A DNA stretch of 64,000 nucleotides from Anthoceros angustus (GCA_010909165.1 MU008195.1:496001-560000); one strand, 5' to 3'; counted from the first letter of the stretch, positions 21,511 through 33,440 are shown. The notes: generated by a model from the sequence alone, not told the origin. Made by a program: numbers and translations.

Positions 21511-21793
21511 AATTAAAATGAAAGAATGGATCATGCATATGCATTCTAAACCGAACGGGGTTGCATCTCCCCATACACCTGTACCATATGTAGCTTTGTG
21601 TGCCAAGAACACTACGCGAGTTGCTGATGAAGAGCTGGGATTACGTTAAACTAGTTTGGGTTTGGTTACTCAACGAACGTGCCAATGACTGCAAATACTA
21701 TCCATGGGAAATAAAAATGTGAGTGAGGTTGAATGGCTTTGCTCATGAGGGACTCCCCAAATTGTGCTTCTTGCAATTCTAGATTCCAAGCAA

Positions 21794-22165
21794 TTAGGCA
21801 GCACACTGGCGAGTTTTCGTTGTGTGACCACTCTGCACAACAAACACAAGTTGGCTAATGACACCAGCTTGAATTAAGGCTGTTCTTTTTACTTCTACAT
21901 CGAATGTGGCTGTAGTGTCACTGTTTTCGGGCCCATACAGAGCTCGCTGAGTGGAAGCACAGACCTCTGTGCCCATGTGCCGAATGAGGGTCAAAATTCT
22001 TGCCTTGCATTTGGCCCTAAGAGCCAACATGTCCGGATCCTTGCCCACTAGCTTGTCCAAAACGCGCAATGCCAGCTCCTTGTTCAGCTTGCAGTTCTTT
22101 GACTTTGCATCACAAGTTACCCTATGGGAGCAACCGTCTAGGGTGGAAACTATATAACGGCACAC
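21794..22165 (-). pseudogene. Armadillo-repeat-like frame in the 1.18-kb unit
   Basis: The minus-strand frame of 123 codons has helical, Leu-rich blocks (ELALRVLDKLVGKDPDMLAL, RAKCKARILTLIRHMGTEVC) and VKRTALIQAGVISQLVFVVQ, then TRQCAA. The AL(I/V)QAGVI-LV...Q-G pattern resembles armadillo repeats of plant ARM or U-box proteins. The frame is broken in copy 2 and missing in copy 3. This may be a captured exon amplified with the array. ARM identity is tentative. Confidence 0.35.
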
Positions 22166-24258
22166 TAGTTAAACACTAACCGCGACTAGCTTGTAGTGTT
22201 CACCCCCTTCGAAAGATACCGTATTGAGTGTGAAACTCTTTAAAATAACCTTCGACTTCGCTAAACTAGTATTCGCCGCACTCCGTTCACATGGGATCCT
22301 TGAGGGTGTGAATCTCTTTGAAACAACCTTGGACTTTGCTAAATTAATATTCGGTTCATGTATGATCTTTGCTTTTTTTTATGCACCGGTCTAGGCAAAT
22401 CTTTCTTGGAATCAAATACGAAAGAATATAGTTTTCTCTTAGTGCTTAATTGAATTATCTTTAAAAATATCATGTATTGTATATACAACACAAAGAACAT
22501 ATATAGCCTTCAACATGGGGCTTAAGACCTTGGTCTTCGAACCTCGTAAAAACTTGGTTACAAGGGCTTAAGACCTTGGTCTTCGAACCTCGTAAAAAAC
22601 TTGATTACAAGGGGCTTAAGACCTTGGTCTTCAAACTTTGTAAAAACTTGGTTACAAGGGCTTAAGACCTTGGTCTTCGGACCTTGTAATAAAATTAAAA
22701 TGAAAGAATGGGTCACGCATATGCATTCTAAAACGAACGGGTTGCATCTCCCCATACACCTATACCATATGTAGCTTTGTGTGCCAAGAACACTACGCGA
22801 GTTGCTGATGAAGGGCTTGGATTACGTTAAACTAGTTTGGGTTTGGTTAATCAACGAACATGCCAATGACTGCAAATACTATCCATGGGAAATAAAAATG
22901 CGAGTGAAGTTAAACAGCTTCACTCATGAGGGACTCCCGGAATTGTGCTTCGTGCAATTCTAGATTCTGAGCAATCGGGCAACACACTAGCGAGTTTTCG
23001 TTGTGCAACCACTCTGCACAGCAAACACAAGTTGGCTAATGACACCAGCTTGAATTAAGGCTGTTCTTTTTACTTCTACATCAAATGTGGTCAGAGTGTC
23101 ACCGCTGGGCCCACAGAGCTCGCTGAGTGGAAGCACAGACCTCTGTGCCCATGTGCCGAATGAGGGTCAAAATTCTTGCCTTGCATTTGGCCCTAAGAGC
23201 CAACATGTCCGGATCCTTGCCCACTAGCTTGTCCAAACGCAGCAATGCCAGCTCCTTGTTCACTTGCAGTTCTTTGACTTTGCATCACAAGTTACCCCGG
23301 GAGCAACCTAGGGTGGAAACTATAACGGCACACTAGTTAAACACTAACTCATGGATTAGCTTAGTGTTCACCCTTCGAAAGATACCGTATTGAGTGTGAA
23401 ACTCTTTAAAATAACCTCTGACTGCTTAAACTAGTATTCGCGTGACCCGGGCTCACATGGGATCCTTGAGGGTGAATCTCTTTGAAACAACCTTGGACTT
23501 TGCTAAATTAATATTCGGTTCATGTATGATCTTTGCTTTTTTATGCACGTCTAGGCAAATCTTTCTTGGAATCAAATACTAAAGAATATAGTTTTCTCTT
23601 AGTGCTTAATTGAATTATCTTTAAAAATATCATGTATTGTATATACAACACAAAGAACATATATAGCCTTCAACATGGGGCTTAAGACCTTGGTCTTCGA
23701 ACCTCGTAAAAACTTGGTTACAAGGGCTTAAGACCTTGGTCTTGAACCTCGTAAAAACTTGATTACAAGGCTTAAGACCTTGGTCTTCAAACTTTGTAAA
23801 CTTGGTTACAAGGGCTTAAGACCTTGGTCTTGACCTTGTAATAAAATTAAAATGAAAGAATGGGTCCATGCATATGCATTCTAAAACGAAGCAGGTTGCA
23901 TCTCCCCATACACCTATACCATATGTAGCTTTGTGTGCCAAGAACACTACAGGTTGATGAAGGGCTTGGATTACGTTAAACTAGTTTGGGTTTGGTTAAT
24001 CAACGAACATGCCAATGACTGCAAATACTATCCATGGGAAATAAAAATGCGAGTGAAGTTCTTCACTCATGAGGGACTCCGAATTGTGCTGCGGTTTCCC
24101 CTAGATTCGAGCAATCCCGGGCAACACACTAGCGAGTTTTCGTTGTGCAACCACTCTGCACAGCAAACACAAGTTGGCTAATGACACCAGCTTGAATTAA
24201 GGCTGTTCTTTTTACTTCTACATCAAATGTGGCTGTAGTGTCACTGTTTTCCGGCCCA

Positions 24259-25018
24259 CATATAGAAGATCCCAAGTCTTTCCCTAACTTTCTTCTAAGT
24301 TATAAGCATTAGCAACAACTTCGGCCCCGGTTACCATCCTTCAAATGTCTAGCTGTCTTGTTTTCGGGGTGATGCAAGACAACCAATCCCTATTTATCAA
24401 TCTGCCATTCTTCGTAGGCCAACATCGATCCTCATCCTTCTTAAATTCTTTCTCAATTCCTTTCATCTCTGTCTGAAGGTCTGAGGAGCGCAACATGGAA
24501 ATCACATTATTGATCAACGACTTGTGACATGTTTTGAACATGCACAAAGCATAGGAACAATGTCAAGCAATCGAAGAGATGTCAATTTGGATGTTCCATA
24601 TGTATAGACTAAACAACAAGTCTTGAAGACAGATGTGTCTCGCAAGGTACACGTGCAAGTACTCCCCGTGGGCCCAGGCAAGGTCCTGCGGCTTGATACT
24701 TTGTAAAGTACTAAGTCCTATGTCAAGAAAATTCCATCCAAGTGGACTATTATTTAGACTTCTTCCTCTTCTAAGATGATGGTGACAAGCATATACCACA
24801 TGTTTTGGATGAAAAAAATAAAAATATACCAAGCACATATTCTTGATGTGGTTCCAAGGTAAGTAAGGTTCTTTAATGCAGGTGTGCTTGAGTCTTCTCA
24901 TTTCTTCCTAATATTTGCACAAGCAATTTGTGACATTTATGATCTAATGGTGGTTTGAGGAACCTTACTTCCCATGCAATCTTATCAAGTTATTTTGGGC
25001 CTAGTTTTCCATATATAT
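24259..25018 (-). other. Unassigned segment with two minus-strand frames
   Basis: Minus frames at 24,547-24,341 (68 codons) and 24,901-24,563 (112 codons) are not recognised. TTGGATGTTCCA followed by TCTCGCAAGGTAC and CGTG also occurs at about 32,620-32,690, so part of this is a dispersed repeat. I see no firm gene. Confidence 0.3.
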
Positions 25019-25275
25019 CACTACTAGAAAATCAGGCCAAAAACAATGAACTTTACAACGGCTTTTACTGTAATTTTATCACAGGCGTAGTAAAATACGT
25101 GTTATAAACACCCTTTTGTTATGGCTGTCGTAAAAGACTATCTCACATATACCTGGCTATATGCCGTATTGTATATGGTATTGTCCATGGTATATGGTGT
25201 ACCTTAACGAGGTATGTATACTATACATCGGTTAGACTTTACTACAATTGGTTACTACGGCTTTTAGGCCGGGCT
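25019..25275. mobile_element. Second CACTA element end, orphan terminus
   Basis: CACTACTAGAAAATCAGG begins at 25,019 and is followed by TTTACAACGG and GTCGTAAAAG motifs like the sub-terminal repeats at 9.4-11.8 and 19.7 kb. No convincing matching right end with a 3-bp duplication was found downstream, so this is a solo or truncated end of a related family. 25,276-26,580 contains no gene I can support. Confidence 0.6.
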
Positions 25276-26583
25276 TGCATGAAAGATACAAAGTTGGGGG
25301 ACCCAGTGCTTTGCCGGTTAGTGATGCCGACCCGGCTCGGAGCTAGGTTTAAACAAGAAGGCTATGCCGATCCGGAATGACCGCCATTATGGTAAGTGTG
25401 TAACAAATACCGATAACGAATATAAATATTCGTATAATAATTTCCGGGTATTAAAGGTCAATCATATTTAATGACTTAAAGATGTCGATCATGGCATGAG
25501 GACGGGCACGCTTGCCTATAATAATGTGAATACCTGAGTCGGTGTTATTCCCGAGCTTTTCGTAGCCGGCCCAGGCTACATGGAAACTGGCCCTTACTAA
25601 GTTATAGGGTTTTTGATAGAGACTGCTTCACTCAAGAAATTAATAACTCAAACAAAATTTTCATAGTTAACCTCCAAACTCTTAATTCCAAAACGGATTA
25701 CTGAATTGACGCAAAATGAGTTAATTTGCGTATGTTTCCGATAACTAAATTCTTTTGGTGATGCCTTTGTGCTTGGCTCATTTGAATAAAGTGTGTTGGA
25801 CATTTATCGACCATGCTAGATGCTGCAGGGAACAACATCGCTATATCTATCAGCATCTAGAGCACATCGATCACATAGATTCCAAAAGATGCCACCCATT
25901 CAAGGTAGTCTACCTCTAGTTGTATCCTACCGTAGTCCCTTCTACCCTGCACTTTGACCCGCCCTCTTGCTCGCTCCTATCCGATGGTCCACTCCCTTCC
26001 TATCCGTTGGTCGGTTGTCTGGGTTACACTAACAGATCTTCGGTGAGGATATTCCTCGTCTATTTAACATAGTGGTCACCAATTTTTCTCCAAAGACCGT
26101 GTCCAGTCGATAGTGTAGCACAGCATAGAGCTTGGTAGGTCTAGTTGATACCTACATCAAACTCTAGCAGTATTGTTTTGTGTAACCTCTGGTTAGCTTT
26201 ATTGGACAGGTCAATTTCTATTTCCAAAAGTAGTTAGGCATGATAGAGGACTCAATGGAACCCATTTTTTGGGAGGATATGCATCATATGATCTTTTGGC
26301 GATAAATTTTGCTCAAATTTTTCTTACATCCTGGATCATAATTAAGCAAAGATGCCCCATCTCATGTATAATTGTTTAGTCTCATCCATCCACTTGAAAA
26401 AATGTTGATGTAAGCTTTAGTAGCTAAACGTTTTTCAGAGGACATGGAATGGTAGAGGGGATCATCTTGGCCACTGTGAAGCAGATTACTGCACCAACTT
26501 ATTTTTTTGGAATTAGTTATAATTTCAAAACCTTAAATAAGTAAAAGTAGCTGAAACCCCGCTTTGGGGTTCAAGGGTTAATA

Positions 26584-27924
26584 TCAATCAGCCAATGATA
26601 AACAAATAGAAAGCATTCCGACAAAGAAATAGATAAAGAAGAAACCTAAAACATAAGGGGATACCAAGAAAAGAAACATATAGAAAGCTTGTTCCTCTCC
26701 AAGTGGAGGAGGAGCAGGAGGAGGATGTACGTGAGGTTTGGGGATGGAACAATTTAAAGAATATTTAGGATAACCTTTCAGATCAGCCAATCCCCAAAAT
26801 TGCTCAAACCATCGCCCGTGTAAAGTGGGTTTCAAGTTTTCGTCCACCAATCCAGATATAAAGACTTCAATAGCTTGGTTCGGTCGAAGTGGAGTACCCT
26901 TTCTGCTACGCAAATAGTTGCATAGACCTTGATTAAATCTTTGTGCAGATGTCACATTTGCAATGTCGGTACCACGTGTTGGCCATCCTACTCCATCCAC
27001 TATGATCTTCATGTCTGCGAACCCCATGTTTGTTAATGCACCTACAACCATGTCGTAGGTTGCTACAAAATCGTTGTGATAGCCATTTGCATCTCTATAA
27101 TGGCTGTGAAAAAATGCATCAGATAAAGGATAATGATCATCCTTATATATATCCAAGAATGGGTTTATATTGATTGTAAATGCTCCATTTATTGCATGTA
27201 AGAATTGAACAATGTCCGTCACCAATGCAGAAGAGTTTGCAGTGAAATTTGCCAATGATGGACTTCCATTGTTTGATATGATGTCTCCGCTAAACGGAAC
27301 GGTAAGAGTAACAATATGATCAAGACCTGTTTGTTTTAAAACATGATATAAATTTTTCAAAGTTGGCAATAATGCGACACTATATTTATCATAATGAGGA
27401 TCATAAGAGGACAACGCTTCGTAGCCTACGGCAAGTGATCTGTACAACATATTAAATTTGGAGTTAGATAACACACAATCAAATATTATGTTCAGCTTAA
27501 AAAAATTGGTAGAACATTAGACCACAAACATAAATCAAAAGACTTACGTGATATTCAATCCTGCATTGCGATAATGTATTACAAGGTCAAGAATCCAAAG
27601 ATGAGCTGCATTTTTATCTTTTGAAATATGTAAGGCATCATCGTTACTACATTGAACTACTACTTCAAAATGTAAATCTTGAGCCTGAAGACTTGAGTTA
27701 GAATATTCAGAATGAACAAATTCACTCAATATTGAATGATTTGATGGAAAGACCTTCACTTTATCAAATCCATACGATTTGATGAGTTTGACACCATGCT
27801 TTGCATCGAGAATTTGATTTGAAAGAGTCCCCCAATTAACACCAATTCCTTGAACTCCCAAAATGATCGTATGAAGAATAAATATGTAAATTACTATAAT
27901 AAGAAATATAATATTAGATTCCAT
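26584..27924 (-). CDS. GH17 beta-1,3-glucanase-like protein, two exons, nucleophile apparently lost
   Basis: Exon 1 is 27,924-27,548 and exon 2 is 27,439-26,584. The 108-bp intron has GTAAGT and TTGTACAG, and the splice gives GLNITSLAVGYEAL. A start at 27,960 adds 12 residues, but the Met at 27,924 opens directly onto a hydrophobic signal segment. Family blocks seen: GIGVNWGTLSNQ at the mature N-terminus, VGYEAL where GH17 enzymes have VGNE (acid/base Glu kept, Asn changed), VDGVGWPTRG where they have E-x-GWP, and TPLRPNQAIEVFISGLVDEN. The nucleophile Glu before GWP is Gly. A Pro-rich linker and a hydrophobic C-terminus suggest GPI or membrane anchoring at the wall or plasmodesmata. No X8/CBM43 module is present. 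It is probably a non-catalytic glucan-binding homologue or a decaying gene. Confidence 0.85.
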
Positions 27925-27960
27925 CGCTATAAGATATTTCAGAGTCATGACATCACTCAA

Positions 27961-29275
27961 TATTCCGACATCTTGTGATGAAAAACCTTGCTATCCAAAG
28001 CTTCGATGGGAATTACACTGAAAACATTCAAGTCAAAATAACCATATAAATGCTGATTGTCTTAAACTGAAACAAAATCTTCAAAAATGAATTACTTGCG
28101 AAAGAAGCACCAAAAAACAAAATCTTCAAAAATTTTACAAGACTTTAATGCTTCTAGACATAACATTCCCAACCCCATTAATCTAAGCAATGGAAGGGCA
28201 TTCATGACATAAACTAACTAACTCATAATATTACCTAATAGAGACTGTACTATTGTTTCAAAACAACAAAACTCATCATAAAAAACTCAAATCAAAGTGT
28301 CCTTGTGAGATACGCAAACAAACTACACCAATGAAGCTATCTCGCACATCCACATCAGTGGAAAAAACTTACATGAAAAATTTTGCAATCCTTATTCTCA
28401 CCGCGAGAACTCATTCCGGAAGGCTTACACTCTAGTTGTTCTTGGGGATATTCACACTCTATGAGATCTTTGAGTGAAAAAACCTTGCACTTAACCCAAA
28501 TCTAACTGTAAATGAGAAAATAATGCACAGAAAAACTTACACTCCATAAGGTACCGACAAATTGTTGCATGACACAGCTTTCGTAAACTCTCCATATGTT
28601 CAACTCTAAGAATCCTAAGAGATTGCGAGCTTAGGTTTTTTGGAGCTGGCGAGTGAGCACTTTAAGTATACATAAAACCTGAAAAGCAAGCCTTAAAAGA
28701 GAGGTGATTAATATTTCTGTTTATTACTTGTATATGAATTACTTCTAAAAATAATTCCTTGTTCAGTATAGCCTCAAGGGAAGTGGAGAAGTGATAGCCG
28801 TTGCTACGATCTGGTGTGATATGTTACCCGATGCGTGAGGTACATGTGGGGACTTATGAGGATCCAATTTGGTGTGAAATATTGCTCGTGTATGACCAGG
28901 CCACTCCAATTTGGTGTGAAATATTGCTCGTGTATGACCAGGCCACTTCAATTTGGTATGAAATATTACTCAATGCATAACTTATAATTTAGTACAAATC
29001 CTCCATAATTCTAGTACAAAACCAGCTCAAATCAATAAAAAAAAAATCGAGCGTTAAGTAGTGCTCCAATCACCATCTGCCCTAGCTAGCATGTCCCGGA
29101 GCCAGAGCCGGGTACATTTGGAGTGGGCTTATGTGGCGTGGGTGTTAAATGAATAGATGTTTTAATTGGAGATATATGTTAAAAATAAGTGCTTTAATTT
29201 ATTCAAAGTAGAATAGTTCGTTGGTGGTGGATTAGATGGGAACTCTATATAGTTAAGCACCCTGTGCCCGGATCC
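27961..29275. other. AT-rich region upstream of the GH17 gene, with a 42-bp tandem repeat
   Basis: No gene is supported. CAATTTGGTGTGAAATATTG recurs at 28,865 and 28,907, and a variant at 28,949 (period 42, about 2.6 copies). The minus-strand frame at 28,951-28,763 is its translation. The part close to 27,961 presumably holds the GH17 promoter, but I cannot point to a specific TATA box. Confidence 0.5.
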
Positions 29276-29379
29276 CTACGAGGATAGAGTGCCTTTTAAA
29301 GAAAAGTTTTGAAATAAAATAGGAAATTCTAATGACGGTATCTCGCGCGGGCTTCTCTTTGGGCTGATGATTATGCTGC

Positions 29380-29905
29380 CTCCATTTTCTTCTGCTTCAT
29401 GTTCGAGGTAGAGGAGGACGTTGATTTTGGAGAGCCAGCAAAAACCTAATGGTCTGTCCGGGATGTGGTCAGCTACTTTCCACCTGCTCTGAGAAGTCTG
29501 GTCTTGCTCTAACCACTTGAGCACCAGGGATAGTGATTTTGGGGGGATTACCCCCCAAACAGAGGTGAGAGCCTTTGCCACACCCCTGGAGTTAAAAGAA
29601 ACAGCACCCCTGATGCTTCTTCCCCAAAGGTGCCCGTTGTTGTTGATTCCTCTGCTATTGGTAAAGCGTGAAAGGTGGTGAAGAGCCCCAAGAGGAACAC
29701 TAACACTGGTGTTGGCTGCCCTGCTAAGGTTTCCTCTCCTACTACTTCTAGCAATGTCCAGGCGGAGGCCCCTCCTTCTGCTACTGGGGCACGAACACAT
29801 ACAGAGGTTATGTCGTCACGTGGTGACACTGCTGACAGGGGTTACTGTTCAGCGAAAAGGAAAAGCCCAGGCCTTACCACCTATCACCGACCCGCCGCTT
29901 GCTGA
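29380..29905 (+). pseudogene. Retroelement-like Ser/Thr/Pro-rich frame remnant
   Basis: On + the frame includes MVCPGCGQLLSTCSEKSG (about 29,450) and, after frame changes, TPDASSPKVPVVVDSSAIGK and a Ser/Thr/Ala-rich stretch to about 29,850. The Cys spacing and low-complexity tail resemble a LINE or gag ORF1 remnant, but I cannot name the family. It abuts the point where the neighbouring TPR-SET gene loses homology, so it may be the insertion that truncated that gene. Confidence 0.25.
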
Positions 29906-29907
29906 GA

Positions 29908-30986
29908 TTATGTCCGTGGCGCCCACGTATGCATGTGACATTGAGATGTTAGAACAGCAAGCGAATTGCTCACAAGAAGCAGATCCCCGGGTTTCACCCC
30001 ACTGGTCACAAACAAGCCCCGCCCCATCGACCCATCCCCTTGCTGGGCCAGCCTGATCTCCACCGGCCCCACAAAATCTTTGCACTTGGGAGCAACCACT
30101 CGCCCACCGCCAGCATAACAGTCGTTGAGATCAGCATACTTCCCCGACCTGCGCTGTTTGTCCCCTTCCTCCGCATCTCTGAGCATTCCCTCCAGCTTCG
30201 TCCGAGAAGGACCATCTAGCCCTCCATCCCTCATCACCTCATGCAGCAGCCGCGACGCCTCGTGGAAGATTTCCAACCCACACAGAGCCCTCACTTTCCT
30301 AGCTATGCTCTTCACATGACCAGCATCTTGCTCCAAAGCCTTGACAGCATCCCCCAGAGCCTCCTCATACTTCTCCAGCTTCAGCCAAGCCTCCGCCCTG
30401 TTGGAGTAGGCAAGGACAAAGCCCTCATTCACCCTCTCGCGATGCAGTTCCTCAGTCCCCTCTATCACAGAAACAAGCCTGCTAGACACCTCCACAGCCT
30501 TCACCCACTCCCCAGCTTTACAACACTTCCTTCCCTCCCCACGCAGCTCCTCCACGGATCGCAAAACTCCCTCTCCACTAGAGCTCGCACGCCCATCTGT
30601 CGCCTCTCTCGTGTACTTGGCTGCTTGCAATTGCCCTGCCCTTTGGACGGAGCCACATGCACAACGTCCTCATCCAAGCGCACTAAATCATCTGGATTGT
30701 CCACTCTCTCAACCAGACGCCCATCCTGGGCCACCTTGAAACACGGTTCCTTCACCGCAATCATCTGTCCCTTCGGAAAAAACTTGGCCACCATCCTCTC
30801 ATGAGCATTCGACTTGAGCGCGCGATACACTGTCAAAACGGTGACAGCCTCGGCCTCGGCCTCCAAAATTTTCATCACGGAAAAGAGGCGGAACGCGTCC
30901 TCGATCAGCTTGCCATACAGCACCCGCCCCTGGTGCCTCGTATCCGCTGTCAGCTCGCTGCACCACCCACAAGCACCCAATGCCAT
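29908..30986 (-). pseudogene. TPR-SET domain protein gene, frameshifted and 3' truncated
   Basis: Frame a (30,986-30,501) holds GACGWCSELTADTRHQGRVL, TVLTVYRALKSNAHERMVA, FFPKGQMIAVKEPCFKVAQD and RVDNPDDLV, the N-terminal domain of plant TPR-SET proteins. At about 30,650 the reading must change to frame b (from 30,630), with KCCKAGEWVKAVE, AYSNRAEAWLKLEKYEEALG and later TPR helices. RGLFVTSGVKPGDLLLVSN then opens the SET region. The SET methyltransferase domain stops within about 15 residues of GDLLLVSN, so the AdoMet-binding NHS and catalytic Tyr parts are missing. A possible 5' exon (31,292-31,062) lies upstream. The frameshift may be a sequence error, but the truncation looks real. Confidence 0.65.
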
Positions 30987-31061
30987 CCATCAATCAAGCA
31001 AACAATCTCCACCACCAGGCTTGCATGCAAAGAAACCATCCAATTCCTTGGAGCTTCCTGA

Positions 31062-31292
31062 TCAGGATGTGGCGGAGGCTTGACAATCTAGAGCAGCTCT
31101 CAACGGGGGAGGTGGATCATCCAGCTTGGAAATCTTGAACTGGTTCGTGTGTCGAAGGTATGGGCTCTTCTGGGTGCCCTCGCAGCTCTGAAATCTACAA
31201 GCAAACTCTCCCCCGTCTCTCTGGGCGCGTAGATTGAAGCCACTCAGCAACCTGCTCATGGTATCCTCCGAACTCCCCATGGCTGGAACCAT
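31062..31292 (-). other. Possible 5' exon or leader of the TPR-SET gene
   Basis: A minus-strand frame of 76 codons (MGSSEDTMSRLLSGFNLRA...) ends 75 bp before the Met of the TPR-SET frame. It is not clearly conserved with known proteins. It could be a short first exon, an upstream ORF or chance. 31,293-31,480 has four GAAACCAGAAT repeats and no gene. Confidence 0.25.
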
Positions 31293-31480
31293 AATTGCTC
31301 TGCGATGAAACCAGAATGGATGTGGGCTGAAACCAGAATTTCTCTCGTCTGAAACCAGAATGGCTCGGGCCTGAAACCAGAATGCCTCCGGTCTGCTAGA
31401 TTTAGTAGAGTGAGGCGTTGGGAGTGATTTCTAAACTTTTTTAGATTGATATATATAAAGCTGTCACTGGAACATAACAA

Positions 31481-31553
31481 GCCGCCCTAGCTCAGTTGGT
31501 AGAGCGCAAGGCTCTTAACCTTGTGGTCGGGGGTTCGAGCCCCCCGGGCGGCG
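31481..31553 (+). tRNA. trnK-CUU: tRNA-Lys (anticodon CTT)
   Basis: The cloverleaf is complete. Acceptor stem GCCGCCC pairs with GGGCGGC. D arm is GCTC-AGTTGGTA-GAGC. The anticodon stem CAAGG/CCTTG has loop CTCTTAA with CTT at 31,514-31,516. T arm is GGGGG-TTCGAGC-CCCCC and the discriminator base is G. A and B boxes lie within these arms, and a T run about 20 bp downstream can terminate RNA polymerase III. There is no intron and no encoded CCA, as usual for nuclear plant tRNAs. It decodes AAG lysine codons. Confidence 0.95.
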
Positions 31554-31904
31554 AGCAAGTCAGATTGTCATTTTTATCTTGGGCTCACGAGGACACAAGC
31601 CTGAACCTGGCAGACATGCAGGATCGGAAATAGGCGTCGTGGCGGTTGTAACTGTGAGCACGTTGTGCCTCTTTGGGAAGCTTTCTGAGGCCGTTCCTAC
31701 AACTGTATCATGATATGCACGGGTCAGGAGGGTAGGCGGATGCTCACGTCTTTGTAGCTGCCCTTCTGGCTTGTGCATTTGCCCTTCTGACTTGGAATCT
31801 GGCCGAAGAGAACATGGCGGTGGATGGTAGGTGTAGCCGCTGTGCCTCCAGCTGTCCAAGCTGTGTTGTTCTTCTTGCGGGCATCGCCTCGCTGGCTTTA
31901 CAGA

Positions 31905-32360
31905 TTTCTGGTAGAGATGTTCTGAGGATATTGGGAATATGCGTGTATGCCTTAGACTCCTTTCAGGTGCACTCTGATCTGTTGCAACACAATGGCATTC
32001 CTCTTAACATGTTTCTTGGCACCTGCCTGGTGAACATCTATGCAAAATGTGGGGGAGGTGGAAGAGCAGGGCAGGCAGCTGCATTCAGACTGTTGAAGGA
32101 GGACTGCTGGATAACGTAGTCGTGGGCAACTGCCTGGTGGACACGTATGTCAAAATGTGGCTAACTGGAAGCTTCACGCCGGGTTCTGGACATCATTGCC
32201 ACAAAGGATGTGGTGACACGGAATGCCCTGATATCTGGGTATGGTACTTGTGATATGATCACAGAGCACTAGCTGTCTTGGGGCGGATGTTAGTTGCCGG
32301 TATTCTGCCTGATGGTGCTACTTTTATTTTGCATTCTAATAGCATGCAGTCTCTGCAGCA
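31905..32360 (+). pseudogene. PPR protein pseudogene fragment
   Basis: On + the frame shows FQVHSDLLQHNGIPLNMFLG then TCLVNIYAKCG, a typical L/S-type PPR start. After frame changes come VVVGNCLVDTYVKMW, DVVTRNALISGYG and MLVAGILPDGATF. These are two consecutive PPR units with the usual VVTxNALISGY and PDGxTF signatures. Frames shift at about 32,060, 32,150 and 32,240, and nothing extends to a full-length gene. It is probably a decayed relative of PPR genes like the one at 36.8-39.2 kb. Confidence 0.65.
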
Positions 32361-33440
32361 TGCAGTCCTTGGAGCAGGAGGGGCTGTTACTTCTGCTTTG
32401 CCTTTGGAAAGCCTGTGCAAGCCCTGGTGTCTTACACAGGGGCTGGCTGGCTGTTGCACTCACAGATTGTTGAGCCACATCGCCAATCCATACACAACCT
32501 TTCTTCTTAGGCCTTCCTACATCGCCAATTCGGACAAACCCACAAACAACACGCGGTTCCTGGACATGAACCGAATCAAATCGTTCATTCCGAAAATGTG
32601 TAGTTTCCAACCATAGACAGCTTTGGATGTTCCATGGAGCTTATGTTGTTTAGACTGGAGGATAGGCGCGTCTCGCAAGGTACGTGTGAAGTGATATCCT
32701 ACGGGAGGAAGCAACATGGGAGCGGCGCCATATGGGGCGTACGGGGATGATTAGATACATTCAAAATTGTGAGTTGCCATAAGATGTAACTTCGTGAGCT
32801 ACTATTGTAAGCACACGTATAGGTTTGAAGAAGAAAAGAATTTTATTTAAATCCACTAAGGACGGATTTTCGTCATGCAACTTGGTACTTTTAATAACTT
32901 GTACCATGGTATGCCTAAGCAACTTGCACCAAGGGCATCCATTCCTTTAGGCACCCCATCTTGTACCATGGTATGTCTAAGCAACTTGCATGAAGGGCAT
33001 CCATTCCTTTAGGCACCCCATCTAAGTACCGATCCAAGCGCAGGATGCTTAATAATAATGTTCTTATAAATGTGTGTCCATTTGGCCTAAGCCCTTTGGG
33101 TTAGAAGCAATAACTTATCTACAAGCCTCTATTAGTACACTATATGTTGACACAGTCTGTATGTCTTACATGACAGGTTTGGATGTCCAAGGGCATTAAA
33201 CTTCCATAGCCGCCGAGCTGCTTCCCGCGGTGATGAAACTGCGAATTCCTACGTGGGCTAGTTGAGTGATTCTTCTGCTCGTTTCTCACTTGCCGGGCGC
33301 TCCAAATGTGGGAGCTTCGGAATGCAATTCCCGTCACCTTCAAACCGTTTGCTACATTCTTGCTAATAGACCCACACTTGGGGCTCTTGTGGAGTACGTT
33401 TTATGAAGTCTATATAGGTTGTGTCTACTCACTGTCGTTC
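32361..33440. repeat. Intergenic, with a 62-bp two-copy repeat, no gene
   Basis: CTTGTACCATGGTATG starts two tandem units at 32,898 and 32,960, ending about 33,022. The segment at 32,620-32,690 resembles 24,580-24,650, a dispersed repeat. No convincing coding sequence was seen. Confidence 0.5.

Larger units (their letters stand above)
21085..24258. repeat. Three-copy tandem array, unit about 1.18 kb
   Basis: TCACATGGGATCCTTG recurs at about 21,101, 22,287 and 23,452, giving spacings of about 1186 and 1166 bp. The third copy stops at about 24,258, inside the unit. Each unit holds four palindromic sub-repeats, the GTTGCATCTCCCCATACACC stretch and, on the minus strand, an ARM-repeat-like frame. 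Copies 2 and 3 have lost short blocks relative to copy 1. No transposon ends were identified. Confidence 0.9.

Noticed and set aside
25019-29080. Pairing the CACTACTAG end at 25,019 with a GTAGTG at about 29,063 as a complete CACTA element
   Set aside because: The right sequence lacks the extended terminal repeat, the 3-bp duplications do not match, and it would enclose an apparently normal GH17 gene.
29276-29800. 174-codon minus-strand frame
   Set aside because: The opposite plus strand looks more protein-like, the minus frame has no recognisable features, and its end overlaps low-complexity sequence.
31814-32119. 101-codon plus frame as an independent gene
   Set aside because: It only partly covers PPR-like sequence that continues in other frames, so it is a pseudogene fragment.
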